In this document: piece after piece, positions 9,984-18,338 of the stretch
Layout of the letters: every line of letters begins with the position of its first letter
Numbering within the stretch: the stretch's first letter is position 1
From: Ketobacter sp963922875
GTDB taxonomy: Bacteria; Pseudomonadota; Gammaproteobacteria; Pseudomonadales; Ketobacteraceae
DNA length: 64,000 nucleotides
Assembly: GCA_963922875.1 (NCBI GenBank)
Contig: CAWUJH010000009.1
Span: forward strand, 124,001-188,000
Direction: 5' to 3'
Program-made: the position numbers and the translations under genes
Notes under the pieces: model-generated
Seen by the model: the letters and a program-made list of their open reading frames with translations, nothing else
The model's database searches: none
Told to the model about the DNA's origin: nothing

Positions 9984-10027
9984 CGAGATCCAAGAATTAT
10001 ATAGATTTCCGGACGAAAAACAAACGT

Positions 10028-10735
10028 TTATGTGCCCTGCTGTAACAACATTGAGCGTATATGCCCGATCGCTTTCGTCGGATTTAATCCTTTTGGACAC
10101 ACGCTGACGCAATTCATAATGCCACGACAGCGAAACAAACTAAAAGGATCATCCAGATCAGATAATCGTTGCTCCGTAATGGTATCCCGACTGTCGGCAA
10201 TAAAACGATACGCTTGCAACAGTCCAGCGGGACCGATAAATTTGTCCGGATTCCACCAAAATGAGGGACAAGATGTGGAGCAACAAGCACAAAGAATGCA
10301 CTCATATAAACCATCTAACTTATCGCGCTCTTCAGGTGTTTGAAGCCTTTCGATGGGTGGCGCTGGCGTATCGTTAACCAGGTAGGGTTTGATCTTTTCG
10401 TATTGGTTATAGAAAAGAGTCATGTCCACAACGAGATCACGAATAACCGGCAAGCCTGGTAATGGCCGCAGCACCAACTTGCCTTTGCCTTTAGTGGCTT
10501 CGGAAATGGAGGTTATACAGGCTAAACCATTCTTGCCGTTTATATTCATGCCATCCGAGCCACAAACGCCTTCGCGACAGGAGCGACGATAAGCAACACT
10601 GGAATCCTGTTCTTTTAACAGACTCAGTACATCCAGCACCATTAGATCTTTGCCGCCGGTGTCTACCTGATAGTCCTTCATGTAGGGCTCAGCATCAGTG
10701 TCCGGGTTATAACGATACAAACTTACCTGCAACAT
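10028..10735 (-). CDS. sdhB: succinate dehydrogenase iron-sulfur subunit
   Basis: A 235-residue protein when started at the ATG at 10735 (MLQVSLYRYNPD). A longer in-frame ATG at 10795 would overlap the end of sdhA by 50 bp. It is disfavoured because the internal ATG has an AAGGGGA ribosome-binding site and gives the normal family length. The N-terminal 2Fe-2S ligands are in CREGVCGSDGMNI. The 4Fe-4S and 3Fe-4S ligands are in CILCACCSTSCPS and CRGIMNCVSVCPKGLNP. It passes electrons from SdhA to the membrane anchor and quinone. Confidence 0.97.
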   Translation of the reverse strand: MLQVSLYRYNPDTDAEPYMKDYQVDTGGKDLMVLDVLSLLKEQDSSVAYRRSCREGVCGSDGMNINGKNGLACITSISEATKGKGKLVLRPLPGLPVIRDLVVDMTLFYNQYEKIKPYLVNDTPAPPIERLQTPEERDKLDGLYECILCACCSTSCPSFWWNPDKFIGPAGLLQAYRFIADSRDTITEQRLSDLDDPFSLFRCRGIMNCVSVCPKGLNPTKAIGHIRSMLLQQGT

Positions 10736-10745
10736 AGGGATCCCC

Positions 10746-12515
10746 TTAATAAGTTCTAACCTTGGGCTGGAATGTTTCAACTTGCTTAGGTGCAAAATTC
10801 ACCGCACGCTGACTAAGCTCTTTCTTGACGGGGTCATAGATTGAGTGGGCCAACCAGTTCTCATCGTCGCGATCAGGGTAATCATAACGACTGTGAGCGC
10901 CTCGGCTCTCTTTTCGACCTTCCGCTGCAATTGCCGTCGCTTCGGCAACCTCCAACAAGTTATCCAGCTCAAGAGCCTCAATCCGAGCCGTATTAAAGGC
11001 CATACTCTTGTCTTCTAAATAGGTATTCGCAATACGCTCACGCAGTTCAGCCAGCTTTTTGACGCCTTCAACCATCAAATCACCTTTACGGAATACGCCA
11101 AAGTTGTTCTGCATATTGGTCTGCAACTCTTTACGCAGTTTAGCAACATCCTCTCCACTCTTACTGGTTTCGAGTCGGTTGAGGCGGTTATTGGCCTTTT
11201 CCAGATCAGATTCAGAAGTGTCGCGATGTTCAATGCCTTCCTTTAACGCTTTTTCTATAAACATTCCAGCAGAACGACCGAACACCACCAAATCCAACAA
11301 CGAATTGCCACCCAGACGGTTAGCGCCGTGAACAGATACGCAGGCCACTTCTCCAACAGCAAACAAGCCATCGATAATTTTATCATTACCGTTGCTGTCC
11401 CGAGTCAGCGCTTGTCCGTGAATATTGGTAGGAATCCCACCCATCATATAATGGCAAGTAGGAACTACAGGAATGGGCACTTTCACCGGATCAGCCGCAG
11501 CGAAGGTGATTGCCAGCTCACAAATACCCGGTAAACGTTTGTGGAGCACTTCTTCACCCAAGTGATCGAGCTTCAACATAACGTGGTCCCCTTCCGGGCC
11601 ACAGCCTCTACCATCAAGAATTTCCTGCATCATGGAACGGGCAACAACGTCCCGACCTGCCAGATCCTTAGCATTAGGAGCATATCGTTCCATAAAGCGT
11701 TCGCCATCTTTATTGATGAGATAGCCACCCTCGCCTCGGCAACCCTCGGTTACAAGCACCCCTGCACCGGCAATACCGGTGGGATGGAATTGCCACATTT
11801 CGATATCCTGAACAGGGAACCCAGCGCGCAGCGCCATACCTACCCCGTCACCAGTGTTGATCAATGCGTTGGTAGTCGATGCATAAATTCGCCCAGAACC
11901 ACCGGTCGCAAACACTGTTGCTTTGGATTTGAAATAAACAACTTCCCCGGTTTCCGCTGACAGAGCGATAACACCTGTAACCGCATTATCCTGGTTGGTA
12001 ACCAGCTCTACGGCATACCATTCATTGTAAAAATTAGTGTTACAGGCTACGTTTTGCTGATAAAGCGTATGCAGTAATGCGTGGCCAGTACGGTCAGCCG
12101 CAGCACAAGTTCTGGCCGCTTGTCCGCCTTCACCAAAGTTCTTGGATTGGCCACCGAATGGACGCTGGTATATACGACCCTCTTCTGTTCGAGAGAATGG
12201 CAGACCCATATGATCTAACTCATAGACGGCTTCCGGCCCAACACTACACATATATTCGATAGCGTCCTGGTCACCAATATAGTCAGATCCTTTTACGGTA
12301 TCGTACATATGCCAGCGCCAATCGTCATTGGGGTCAGCACTGGCAATGGCGCAGGTAATCCCGCCCTGCGCTGAAACTGTGTGGGAGCGAGTGGGGAAAA
12401 CCTTAGAAATCAATGCCGTCTTTTGCCCAGATTTAGCGAGTTGTAGAGCGGCTCTCATGCCAGCACCGCCACCGCCAACAATTACCGCATCAAAAGTTAC
12501 TGTACGTATAGCCAT
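10746..12515 (-). CDS. sdhA: succinate dehydrogenase flavoprotein subunit
   Basis: A 589-residue flavoprotein that oxidises succinate to fumarate at the membrane. The FAD motif VGGGGAGMRAAL is at the N-terminus. The histidine that carries covalent FAD is His45 in PTRSHTVSAQGG, the same number as in E. coli. The substrate site includes HPTGIAGAG, and the active-site arginine is in the RGEGGYLIN region. The gene starts 3 bp after sdhD and stops 10 bp before the preferred sdhB start, as expected in a tightly coupled operon. Confidence 0.98.
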   Translation of the reverse strand: MAIRTVTFDAVIVGGGGAGMRAALQLAKSGQKTALISKVFPTRSHTVSAQGGITCAIASADPNDDWRWHMYDTVKGSDYIGDQDAIEYMCSVGPEAVYELDHMGLPFSRTEEGRIYQRPFGGQSKNFGEGGQAARTCAAADRTGHALLHTLYQQNVACNTNFYNEWYAVELVTNQDNAVTGVIALSAETGEVVYFKSKATVFATGGSGRIYASTTNALINTGDGVGMALRAGFPVQDIEMWQFHPTGIAGAGVLVTEGCRGEGGYLINKDGERFMERYAPNAKDLAGRDVVARSMMQEILDGRGCGPEGDHVMLKLDHLGEEVLHKRLPGICELAITFAAADPVKVPIPVVPTCHYMMGGIPTNIHGQALTRDSNGNDKIIDGLFAVGEVACVSVHGANRLGGNSLLDLVVFGRSAGMFIEKALKEGIEHRDTSESDLEKANNRLNRLETSKSGEDVAKLRKELQTNMQNNFGVFRKGDLMVEGVKKLAELRERIANTYLEDKSMAFNTARIEALELDNLLEVAEATAIAAEGRKESRGAHSRYDYPDRDDENWLAHSIYDPVKKELSQRAVNFAPKQVETFQPKVRTY

Positions 12516-12518
12516 AGA

Positions 12519-12887
12519 TTAAATACCCCAAAAAATCTGAATGCCCCAAACCACATAAATAATGGTGACAAGTGCGCAAATACTTTGAAAAGCTAGGCGT
12601 ATTACGGTGCCTGAACGGCCAAGTTGGCGCGTGGTTAAATAGTCAGTGGAAATTGTCCAGAGACCCACCCAGGCATGCGCCGCTAATGAAAGAAGAGCAA
12701 TAAGTGAGAAAACTTTCATATAGGTTGAGGTCATATAATCCTGCCACTGGGCAAAGCTCAGATCAGGATTAAACAATAAAAAACTCATGAGGCAGAGGAA
12801 ATACACCCCTAAAATGACGGCCGTCGCACGCTGCACCATCCAATCGTATAAACCATTTTTCCCCAGGCTTGTAACGTTAGTTACCAT
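12519..12887 (-). CDS. sdhD: succinate dehydrogenase membrane anchor SdhD
   Basis: A 122-residue membrane protein with three hydrophobic helices (about residues 20-40, 58-80 and 92-118). It carries the haem-ligand region SLAAHAWVGLW. It anchors SdhAB and helps bind haem b and ubiquinone. It begins 7 bp before the sdhC stop, so translation is coupled. The length is normal for the family. Confidence 0.95.
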   Translation of the reverse strand: MVTNVTSLGKNGLYDWMVQRATAVILGVYFLCLMSFLLFNPDLSFAQWQDYMTSTYMKVFSLIALLSLAAHAWVGLWTISTDYLTTRQLGRSGTVIRLAFQSICALVTIIYVVWGIQIFWGI

Positions 12888-13255
12888 ATCCAGACTCCAG
12901 CAAGTGCTATCAAAATGGCTGAGCTAGCGATCACCACTTTGGCGACCATATTTGCCCCTTCTAAAGTTTCGAAGTACCCCATATCCATAAACAAATGTCT
13001 CATACCAGCTATAAAGTGGTAGATGAAACCTGCAAGGATAATCCAAGTAATGATCTTGGCAACAGGGCTAGTCAGACACTCTTTCAGTTCGTTAAAGGAC
13101 GCTTCACTCTCCAGGGACATCCCCAAGCCCCAAAGAAGAAAAGCAATTCCAGCAAAGATACCTATACCCGCAATCCTATGGGTAATGGAGGCGATCGCTG
13201 GCAGCGGTAACTTGATCGTCGAAATATCCAGGTTAACAGGTCTTTGACTTTTCAC
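12881..13255 (-). CDS. sdhC: succinate dehydrogenase cytochrome b556 subunit SdhC
   Basis: A 124-residue protein with three transmembrane helices. The family N-terminus SQRPVNLDISTIKLP is present, with a conserved SITHRIAGIGIF segment and HFIAGMRHLFMDMG, which contains the haem-ligand histidine. The start is a GTG at 13255, which gives exactly the family N-terminus. No strong Shine-Dalgarno sequence precedes it. It is the first gene of the operon, 447 bp from the divergent gltA. Confidence 0.95.
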   Translation of the reverse strand: MKSQRPVNLDISTIKLPLPAIASITHRIAGIGIFAGIAFLLWGLGMSLESEASFNELKECLTSPVAKIITWIILAGFIYHFIAGMRHLFMDMGYFETLEGANMVAKVVIASSAILIALAGVWIW

Positions 13256-13381
13256 GGCTCAAACCATTGTGATTGAGGCCCCAAGAGGAGCGTTGAAGGA
13301 AGAATAACGAACGTAAAGAGATGAGAATCAACGAGTTGTATTAACCCCTTAATTTATACAGCCTCTCCCATTCGGGGCCGC

Positions 13382-13410
13382 AGTATAATCCCATCAAAAT
13401 CGAATTACAA
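13382..13410 (-). promoter_or_regulatory. putative sigma-70 promoter of sdh-suc operon
   Basis: On the minus strand, -35 TTGTAA (13410-13405) and -10 TATACT (13387-13382) are separated by exactly 17 bp. It lies about 125 bp before the sdhC start codon. Confidence 0.5.
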
Positions 13411-13575
13411 TTCGACTCTGCCACTGTATAGACAGTTTATAACAGCAGGTGTACCCGTAAGAAATCCTTTTCCAAGAGGAAAGGCCCAAAAGGGTTTGCT
13501 TTACCCAAAGGACCAATTCAAAATGAATTTAGGGTCTATTCAGTATGAAAAAAGGCTGGACGGGCCTGAAATAAA

Positions 13576-13604
13576 TTGACAAACTTTTTCTGAGTGATTA
13601 GTTT
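13576..13604 (+). promoter_or_regulatory. possible gltA promoter
   Basis: A perfect TTGACA at 13576-13581 is followed 17 bp later by TAGTTT, which is only a weak -10. The -35 is convincing; the -10 is not. Confidence 0.3.
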
Positions 13605-13702
13605 TGGCCACCACTTCGGCCTAAGAAGTTAGAGAATTATTAATACGCTAGGCACGAAACCTGCCTGATATTAAGCCTACTTACCGAGTACAGGAGAGTA
13701 TT

Positions 13703-14983
13703 ATGGCTGAGAAAAGCGCTCAGTTAACGTTAGGTGAAATCAAACTCGATCTACCCATCTATTCTGGAACAATTGGCCCGGATGTTATAGACGTCGGTCA
13801 ATTAACTGGAAATGGTGTTTTCACCTATGACCCAGGCTTTGTTTCCACTGCCGCCTGCGAGTCAAAAATAACTTATATTGATGGTGGTAAAGGCATTTTG
13901 CTCCACCGAGGTTATCCCATAGATCAGCTCGCTGAACACTCCGACTACTTGGAAGTTTGTTACTTACTACTTAACGGTGAGTTACCAAGCCCCGCTGAAA
14001 AAGAAGCCTTTGTCAATACAATAGACAACCACACAATGGTTCATGAACAGCTCCGTGGCTTCTATGACGGATTTCGGCGTGACGCTCACCCAATGGCCAT
14101 TATGTGTGGCGTGGTGGGTGCTCTGTCAGCCTTCTATCATGATTCCCTTGAAATATCTGACGAGTCTCATCGTCAAATTGCAGCTTTTCGCCTGATTGCG
14201 AAAATGCCTACGTTAGCAGCTATGTGTTACAAGTATTCACTGGGTCAGCCTTTCATGTATCCTCGCAATGATTTGAGCTACTCAGAAAACTTCTTGTATA
14301 TGATGTTTGGCGTTCCTTGTGAGCCTTATGAGGTTAACCCTGTTCTTGCGAAAGCGATGGATAAAATATTTATCCTGCACGCCGACCACGAACAAAACGC
14401 ATCGACTTCCACCGTGCGACTGGCAGGCTCTTCTGGTGCCAACCCATTTGCGTGCATCGCGGCAGGTATTGCAGCATTATGGGGACCAGCCCATGGTGGC
14501 GCCAATGAAGCTGTGCTTAACATGCTGACCGAAATCGGCGACGTCTCAAATGTTGATGCCTATGTTGCCAAAGCTAAAGATAAAAACGATCCTTTCCGCT
14601 TAATGGGCTTTGGACACCGCGTTTATAAAAACTATGATCCTCGGGCAAAGGTAATGAGAGAGACTTGCCATGAAGTGCTCACCGAACTAGGCATCAAGGA
14701 TCCGATGTTAGAACTGGCGATGAAACTTGAAGATATCGCCCGCTCAGATCCATATTTCGTGGAAAAGAACCTATACCCCAATGTGGATTTCTATTCTGGA
14801 ATCATCCTTAAAGCCATTGGTATTCCCACCAGTATGTTCACCGTTATTTTCGCTTTGGCGCGTACCGTTGGTTGGGTTGCCCACTGGCATGAAATGATTA
14901 GTGGCTCCTACCGTATTGGTCGTCCACGTCAGCTCTACACGGGAGCACCTCAGCGGGATTATGTCCCAGTAGATAAACGATAA
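13703..14983 (+). CDS. gltA: citrate synthase
   Basis: A 426-residue enzyme that condenses oxaloacetate with acetyl-CoA. It is the hexameric Gram-negative type by length and by the beta-rich N-terminal segment. Active-site blocks are present: HADHEQNASTSTVRL, the GPAHGGANEAV histidine, MGFGHRVYKNYDPRA, and the aspartate in NVDFYSG. The ATG at 13703 has an AGGAGA site 5 bp upstream. It is divergent from the sdh-suc operon and ends in a clear terminator. Confidence 0.98.
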   Translation: MAEKSAQLTLGEIKLDLPIYSGTIGPDVIDVGQLTGNGVFTYDPGFVSTAACESKITYIDGGKGILLHRGYPIDQLAEHSDYLEVCYLLLNGELPSPAEKEAFVNTIDNHTMVHEQLRGFYDGFRRDAHPMAIMCGVVGALSAFYHDSLEISDESHRQIAAFRLIAKMPTLAAMCYKYSLGQPFMYPRNDLSYSENFLYMMFGVPCEPYEVNPVLAKAMDKIFILHADHEQNASTSTVRLAGSSGANPFACIAAGIAALWGPAHGGANEAVLNMLTEIGDVSNVDAYVAKAKDKNDPFRLMGFGHRVYKNYDPRAKVMRETCHEVLTELGIKDPMLELAMKLEDIARSDPYFVEKNLYPNVDFYSGIILKAIGIPTSMFTVIFALARTVGWVAHWHEMISGSYRIGRPRQLYTGAPQRDYVPVDKR

Positions 14984-14988
14984 CCCAA

Positions 14989-15021
14989 TAAAAAGGCTGC
15001 TTTCCGCAGCCTTTTTATTTT
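14989..15021 (+). terminator. Rho-independent terminator of gltA
   Basis: Stem AAAAAGGCTGC / GCAGCCTTTTT with loop TTTCC, then a T-rich run, starting 6 bp after the gltA stop. Confidence 0.95.
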
Positions 15022-15040
15022 AAGTAGTTTCTATATATTT

Positions 15041-15925
15041 ATGATTAAAATTGGATTTATCGGTTTAGGCGTGATGGGTGCCCCTATTGCGGGACACTTG
15101 GCTAATGCTGGTCATGAGGTAACGATTTTTAATAGGACAGGGCATAAAGCTGACCAGTGGCTCCGTAAATACAGAGGCCAAAAAGCGGATACGCCGGCAA
15201 TGGCAGCAAAAAATGCAGATATAATTTTCACTTGCGTAGGTAATGATGACGACTTACGTGAAGTGGTTTTAGCGGGCTCTGAAGCAGCCGCTAGCACAAT
15301 GCAACCAGGCTCTGTTTTGATTGATCACACCACAACCTCGGCAGTGGTTGCTCAGGAAGTCAGTCAGCATTTGCGCGCTCAAGGCTGTCACTTTGTTGAT
15401 GCCCCAGTGTCTGGCGGACAGTCAGGCGCAGATAATGGAGTGCTTACGATAATGTGCGGCGGTAGTACCGATGTATTTGATTCCGTCAGATCGATATTGG
15501 AACTTTATTCGAAACGAGTGCGCCTTATGGGGCCGGTTGGTAATGGCCAGTTAACCAAAATGGTTAATCAGATTTGTGTCGCAGGCTTGCTCCAAGGACT
15601 TGCAGAAGGAGTTCATTTTGCACAGTGTGCGCAACTTGATATAGAAAAAGTGTTTGAGGTTATCAGTCAAGGAGCGGCGCAATCTTGGCAAATGGATAAC
15701 CGATCTAAAACAATGATGCTTGATCAATACGACTTTGGTTTTGCCGTAGATTGGATGCGTAAAGATTTAGGTATTTGCCTGGAGACAGCGCGGGAAAAAC
15801 ACGCAATGTTGCCAGTAACCGCATTAGTAGATCAATTTTACGGAGAAATTCAATCAATCCATCATGGTGGGCGCTGGGATACTTCAAGTTTACTGAGGCG
15901 ATTGCAGGGAAAGGCTGAAAGTTAA
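15041..15925 (+). CDS. NAD(P)-dependent 3-hydroxyisobutyrate dehydrogenase-family enzyme
   Basis: A 294-residue beta-hydroxyacid dehydrogenase. The N-terminal dinucleotide motif is GFIGLGVMGAPIAG, followed by FNRT. The substrate-binding motif is DAPVSGGQSGA and the catalytic lysine is Lys173 in GNGQLTKMVNQ. The family includes 3-hydroxyisobutyrate dehydrogenase, tartronate semialdehyde reductase and glyoxylate/succinic semialdehyde reductases, and the sequence alone does not decide among them. FNRT after the second strand hints at NADP use. No clear Shine-Dalgarno sequence precedes the ATG. The stop codon overlaps the stop of the convergent PP2C gene. Confidence 0.88.
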   Translation: MIKIGFIGLGVMGAPIAGHLANAGHEVTIFNRTGHKADQWLRKYRGQKADTPAMAAKNADIIFTCVGNDDDLREVVLAGSEAAASTMQPGSVLIDHTTTSAVVAQEVSQHLRAQGCHFVDAPVSGGQSGADNGVLTIMCGGSTDVFDSVRSILELYSKRVRLMGPVGNGQLTKMVNQICVAGLLQGLAEGVHFAQCAQLDIEKVFEVISQGAAQSWQMDNRSKTMMLDQYDFGFAVDWMRKDLGICLETAREKHAMLPVTALVDQFYGEIQSIHHGGRWDTSSLLRRLQGKAES

Positions 15926-16608
15926 AGATTATTTTTCACTTGTTCAAACACTAGAATGGCTGTTTTATCGTCACGCCCGCCGCGATTGGCCGACTCTTCT
16001 ATAAGATCACGAACCCGTTCGGATAATAATCTATTGCTATTAGACAATATATCCAAAATCGCATCATCTTCCAGAATATCGGTAATGCCGTCACTAACTA
16101 GTAGCACCTGATCACTGCTAACCCAATCAAAACGATTGATATCAATATTGGCGGAACTGCGTATACCAAGGACGTTGGTTACCATTAATTTAATGGAACC
16201 GTCAGGTTTTCTCACTGCTTTCGAGTGATCATTCGTTAGCATGGTTATAGTGTTATCACGAATTCTATAGATCCGACTATCACCGGCATGCATGACCACC
16301 ATATTAGCAGGAGTAAAAAGGACACTGGCGAATGTGGTTGCCATTCCTTTTAGATCGCGCTCTTCTGCAGCCTTATGTATTGCCTGACCTGCTTCCTGAA
16401 TCAGGCTTACCAATCGCTGCTCGCTAACCAATGACGAACGGCAGCCTTCATAAATATGGTCGACTAGAGTTCTTGAAGCAAAGTCCCCCGCTGGTCCTCC
16501 ACCTACGCCATCAGCAACCACAAACAACTTTTGCTGAGCTAACACAAGAAAAGCGTCTTCATTCTTATCAGTTTTTGTGCCTTGCTGACTAATAGAAATT
16601 GCTTGCAT
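15922..16608 (-). CDS. PP2C-type Ser/Thr protein phosphatase
   Basis: A 228-residue phosphatase from the ATG at 16608; a TTG four codons upstream is also open. The PPM metal-site motifs are in order: KTDKNEDAF, VADGVGGGPAG, MHAGDSRIYRI, LVSDGITDIL and GGRDDKTAI. All metal-binding aspartates appear present, so it should be an active Mn/Mg phosphatase. It is cytoplasmic, with no membrane segment. It sits directly downstream of an FHA-domain gene and near a Ser/Thr kinase, so it probably reverses that kinase's phosphorylation. Confidence 0.92.
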   Translation of the reverse strand: MQAISISQQGTKTDKNEDAFLVLAQQKLFVVADGVGGGPAGDFASRTLVDHIYEGCRSSLVSEQRLVSLIQEAGQAIHKAAEERDLKGMATTFASVLFTPANMVVMHAGDSRIYRIRDNTITMLTNDHSKAVRKPDGSIKLMVTNVLGIRSSANIDINRFDWVSSDQVLLVSDGITDILEDDAILDILSNSNRLLSERVRDLIEESANRGGRDDKTAILVFEQVKNNL

Positions 16609-16636
16609 CAGAAAACACAAATTCCCTTAGCTTTTA

Positions 16637-18190
16637 TCAAGTACCCCATTTTTGGTACCAAGCAATTTTTGCATTAGATTTTGTGTAATATTCATTACCC
16701 GGTGGTAAAGAGGCTCTCACTTCTTCCCACATAGTAATGGCTTTTTCAGGGTTGACGTATTCCAAGCGTAGTGCCTGCCGATATAGTGATTGCGCCCGGC
16801 TATCAGCTGCCTCTATCGCTAATTTTGCTTGAGGATTGTCATTAATTTTAACGGCTTCCTGCCAATAGTTATAGGCTTTACGGGGCTCGTTTTGTTGAGA
16901 TGCATCATTACCCATTGCCAAGTAACCCGTCGACATCATCGGATACAGGTTATTGCGATACTCGCTACTTTTACCATCAAATGCGCTGTTTTCTAGCTTG
17001 ATAAAACTCTCTGCCAATGAAATTCCGCGCTGGCTATCACCACGATCAAATGCTGTCTCGGCCTTCTTATACTCATTGAGTAACTGCTCTATGGTATTGT
17101 ATTTGTCGCTCACTCTCTTGGCAGTAGCACCTGTAACGGCCGAATTTCCTAAGTAAGGGCTAATTTCACTGATGGCATCCGAACCATACCCTTTGAGATA
17201 CAAAGTCTCACTGCGTGCTACAGCGGCACCCGCATCTCCATTCAAGTTAATGGGCTCAGGCTTCACAGGAGCAGGCTCTTGGGCTTCTGGCGCCTTTTTA
17301 ACAGCAGGGGCTTCTGGTAGCGAAGCGACTTCAGCTTCTGCTTTTTCTACTTTGGCTTCAACTGGAGCAGGTAATGTCGATATGGACGGAGGCGCTGGGG
17401 CTGGCTCAGGAGCATCTCCGCTGCCTTGCTTATTAAATTGAGGTGGAGGAGCATCATCCATTGAAACAACAGGCGCGGCGACTGGGTCAGGCCCACTGTT
17501 TCGATCTGCAACTACAGGTGTGTTTGCCGTTGGGTCTTCTTGCGCTGCCGGTTTGAGTTGCCAAAAATCCGTCTGCTGATTTAAATAAAGATAACTGGCT
17601 GCACCAAACCCTAACAAAAGAACGGTCGACAATATCGTGGCGTACACCTTTTTCGCCGGGCTGGTGAATTGAGTTTTATCTTCTGCAGGCAATGGTCTGT
17701 AAAGTGCGGCAATTCCATCAGCGGAATATTCATCGGCCACAAAAGCGGCGCCTTCTGTTGTGCCTGGCTCGAAAGTCAGCGACACTTCTCCAAATTTTAA
17801 TACGTCATTCTCTTCTAATATGACTCGAGCGACTTTATAACCATTAACTTTAATGCCATTTAGGCTATTAAGATCGTTGACAACAAAATGTCCACTTTGC
17901 AACACGATTTCAGCATGTCGACGAGAAACGCCTTTGCCGTGCAAAACCAAATCACACTCATCACCCCGCCCTACCACAAACGGAAATCGAGTCACGGCAT
18001 ATCTGTCGCCATTTTCAGCAATTAAACAGGCGGCCGCATCTTCGTCTTCGTAATCGGTATAAACTTCAGTGCTATCCGATTCCCAATGAACCGGATTTAC
18101 AACCGTTTTCACTGGTTTCTGAGTACCCTGATTGTTGGTGTTTAATATGGGCGTTGATTCAGCAACGAAATCATTATTGCCTTGTTTCAT
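16637..18190 (-). CDS. membrane FHA-domain protein with periplasmic helical tail
   Basis: A 517-residue protein from the ATG at 18190, which has a GGAAGGA site 8 bp away; an upstream TTG start is less likely. A cytoplasmic FHA domain (about 55-140) shows VVGRGDECDLVL, VSRRHAEI and LNSLNGIKVNG, the phosphothreonine-binding residues. One transmembrane helix lies near 182-203. A Pro/Ala/Glu-rich linker (about 215-330) and a C-terminal part (about 340-517) follow, with TPR-like helical repeats predicted on the periplasmic side. It probably binds a phosphorylated partner and links it to the envelope. It lies 28 bp before the PP2C gene. I do not recognise a named family for the whole protein. Confidence 0.8.
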   Translation of the reverse strand: MKQGNNDFVAESTPILNTNNQGTQKPVKTVVNPVHWESDSTEVYTDYEDEDAAACLIAENGDRYAVTRFPFVVGRGDECDLVLHGKGVSRRHAEIVLQSGHFVVNDLNSLNGIKVNGYKVARVILEENDVLKFGEVSLTFEPGTTEGAAFVADEYSADGIAALYRPLPAEDKTQFTSPAKKVYATILSTVLLLGFGAASYLYLNQQTDFWQLKPAAQEDPTANTPVVADRNSGPDPVAAPVVSMDDAPPPQFNKQGSGDAPEPAPAPPSISTLPAPVEAKVEKAEAEVASLPEAPAVKKAPEAQEPAPVKPEPINLNGDAGAAVARSETLYLKGYGSDAISEISPYLGNSAVTGATAKRVSDKYNTIEQLLNEYKKAETAFDRGDSQRGISLAESFIKLENSAFDGKSSEYRNNLYPMMSTGYLAMGNDASQQNEPRKAYNYWQEAVKINDNPQAKLAIEAADSRAQSLYRQALRLEYVNPEKAITMWEEVRASLPPGNEYYTKSNAKIAWYQKWGT

Positions 18191-18338
18191 CTCGTTTTCC
18201 TTCCCAAGCAGCAATTTGCCAGGACTTCTGCTCTAAGTGTAATGACCATACATTTAAACAAATAATTAACCACCAACCAAGTATATAACTGTGTCAATAT
18301 CGTTACCTTGTGAAATTATTCGGGTGTTTGCGCTACAC

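Larger units (their letters stand above)
9696..10027. other. 332-bp structured gap between sdhB and sucA
   Basis: No gene is seen. It contains three inverted repeats: an AT-rich palindrome at 9831-9847, a 7-bp repeat (GGTGCAA/TTGCACC, 9865-9891) and a two-tier hairpin at 9954-9983. It may host a sucA leader, an internal promoter or an RNA-processing site. I see no convincing -35/-10 pair. Confidence 0.5.
13256..13702. other. 447-bp divergent control region sdhC/gltA
   Basis: No gene is seen. The region holds a good sigma-70 candidate facing sdhC, a weaker one facing gltA, and small inverted repeats such as AATTC-5-GAATT at 13515-13529 that could be operators. Divergent placement allows joint control of entry into and the rest of the TCA cycle. 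Confidence 0.6.

Noticed and set aside
10736..10795. Upstream ATG giving a 255-residue SdhB
   Set aside because: It overlaps the end of sdhA, has no ribosome-binding site, and adds residues absent from the family; the ATG at 10735 has a strong site.
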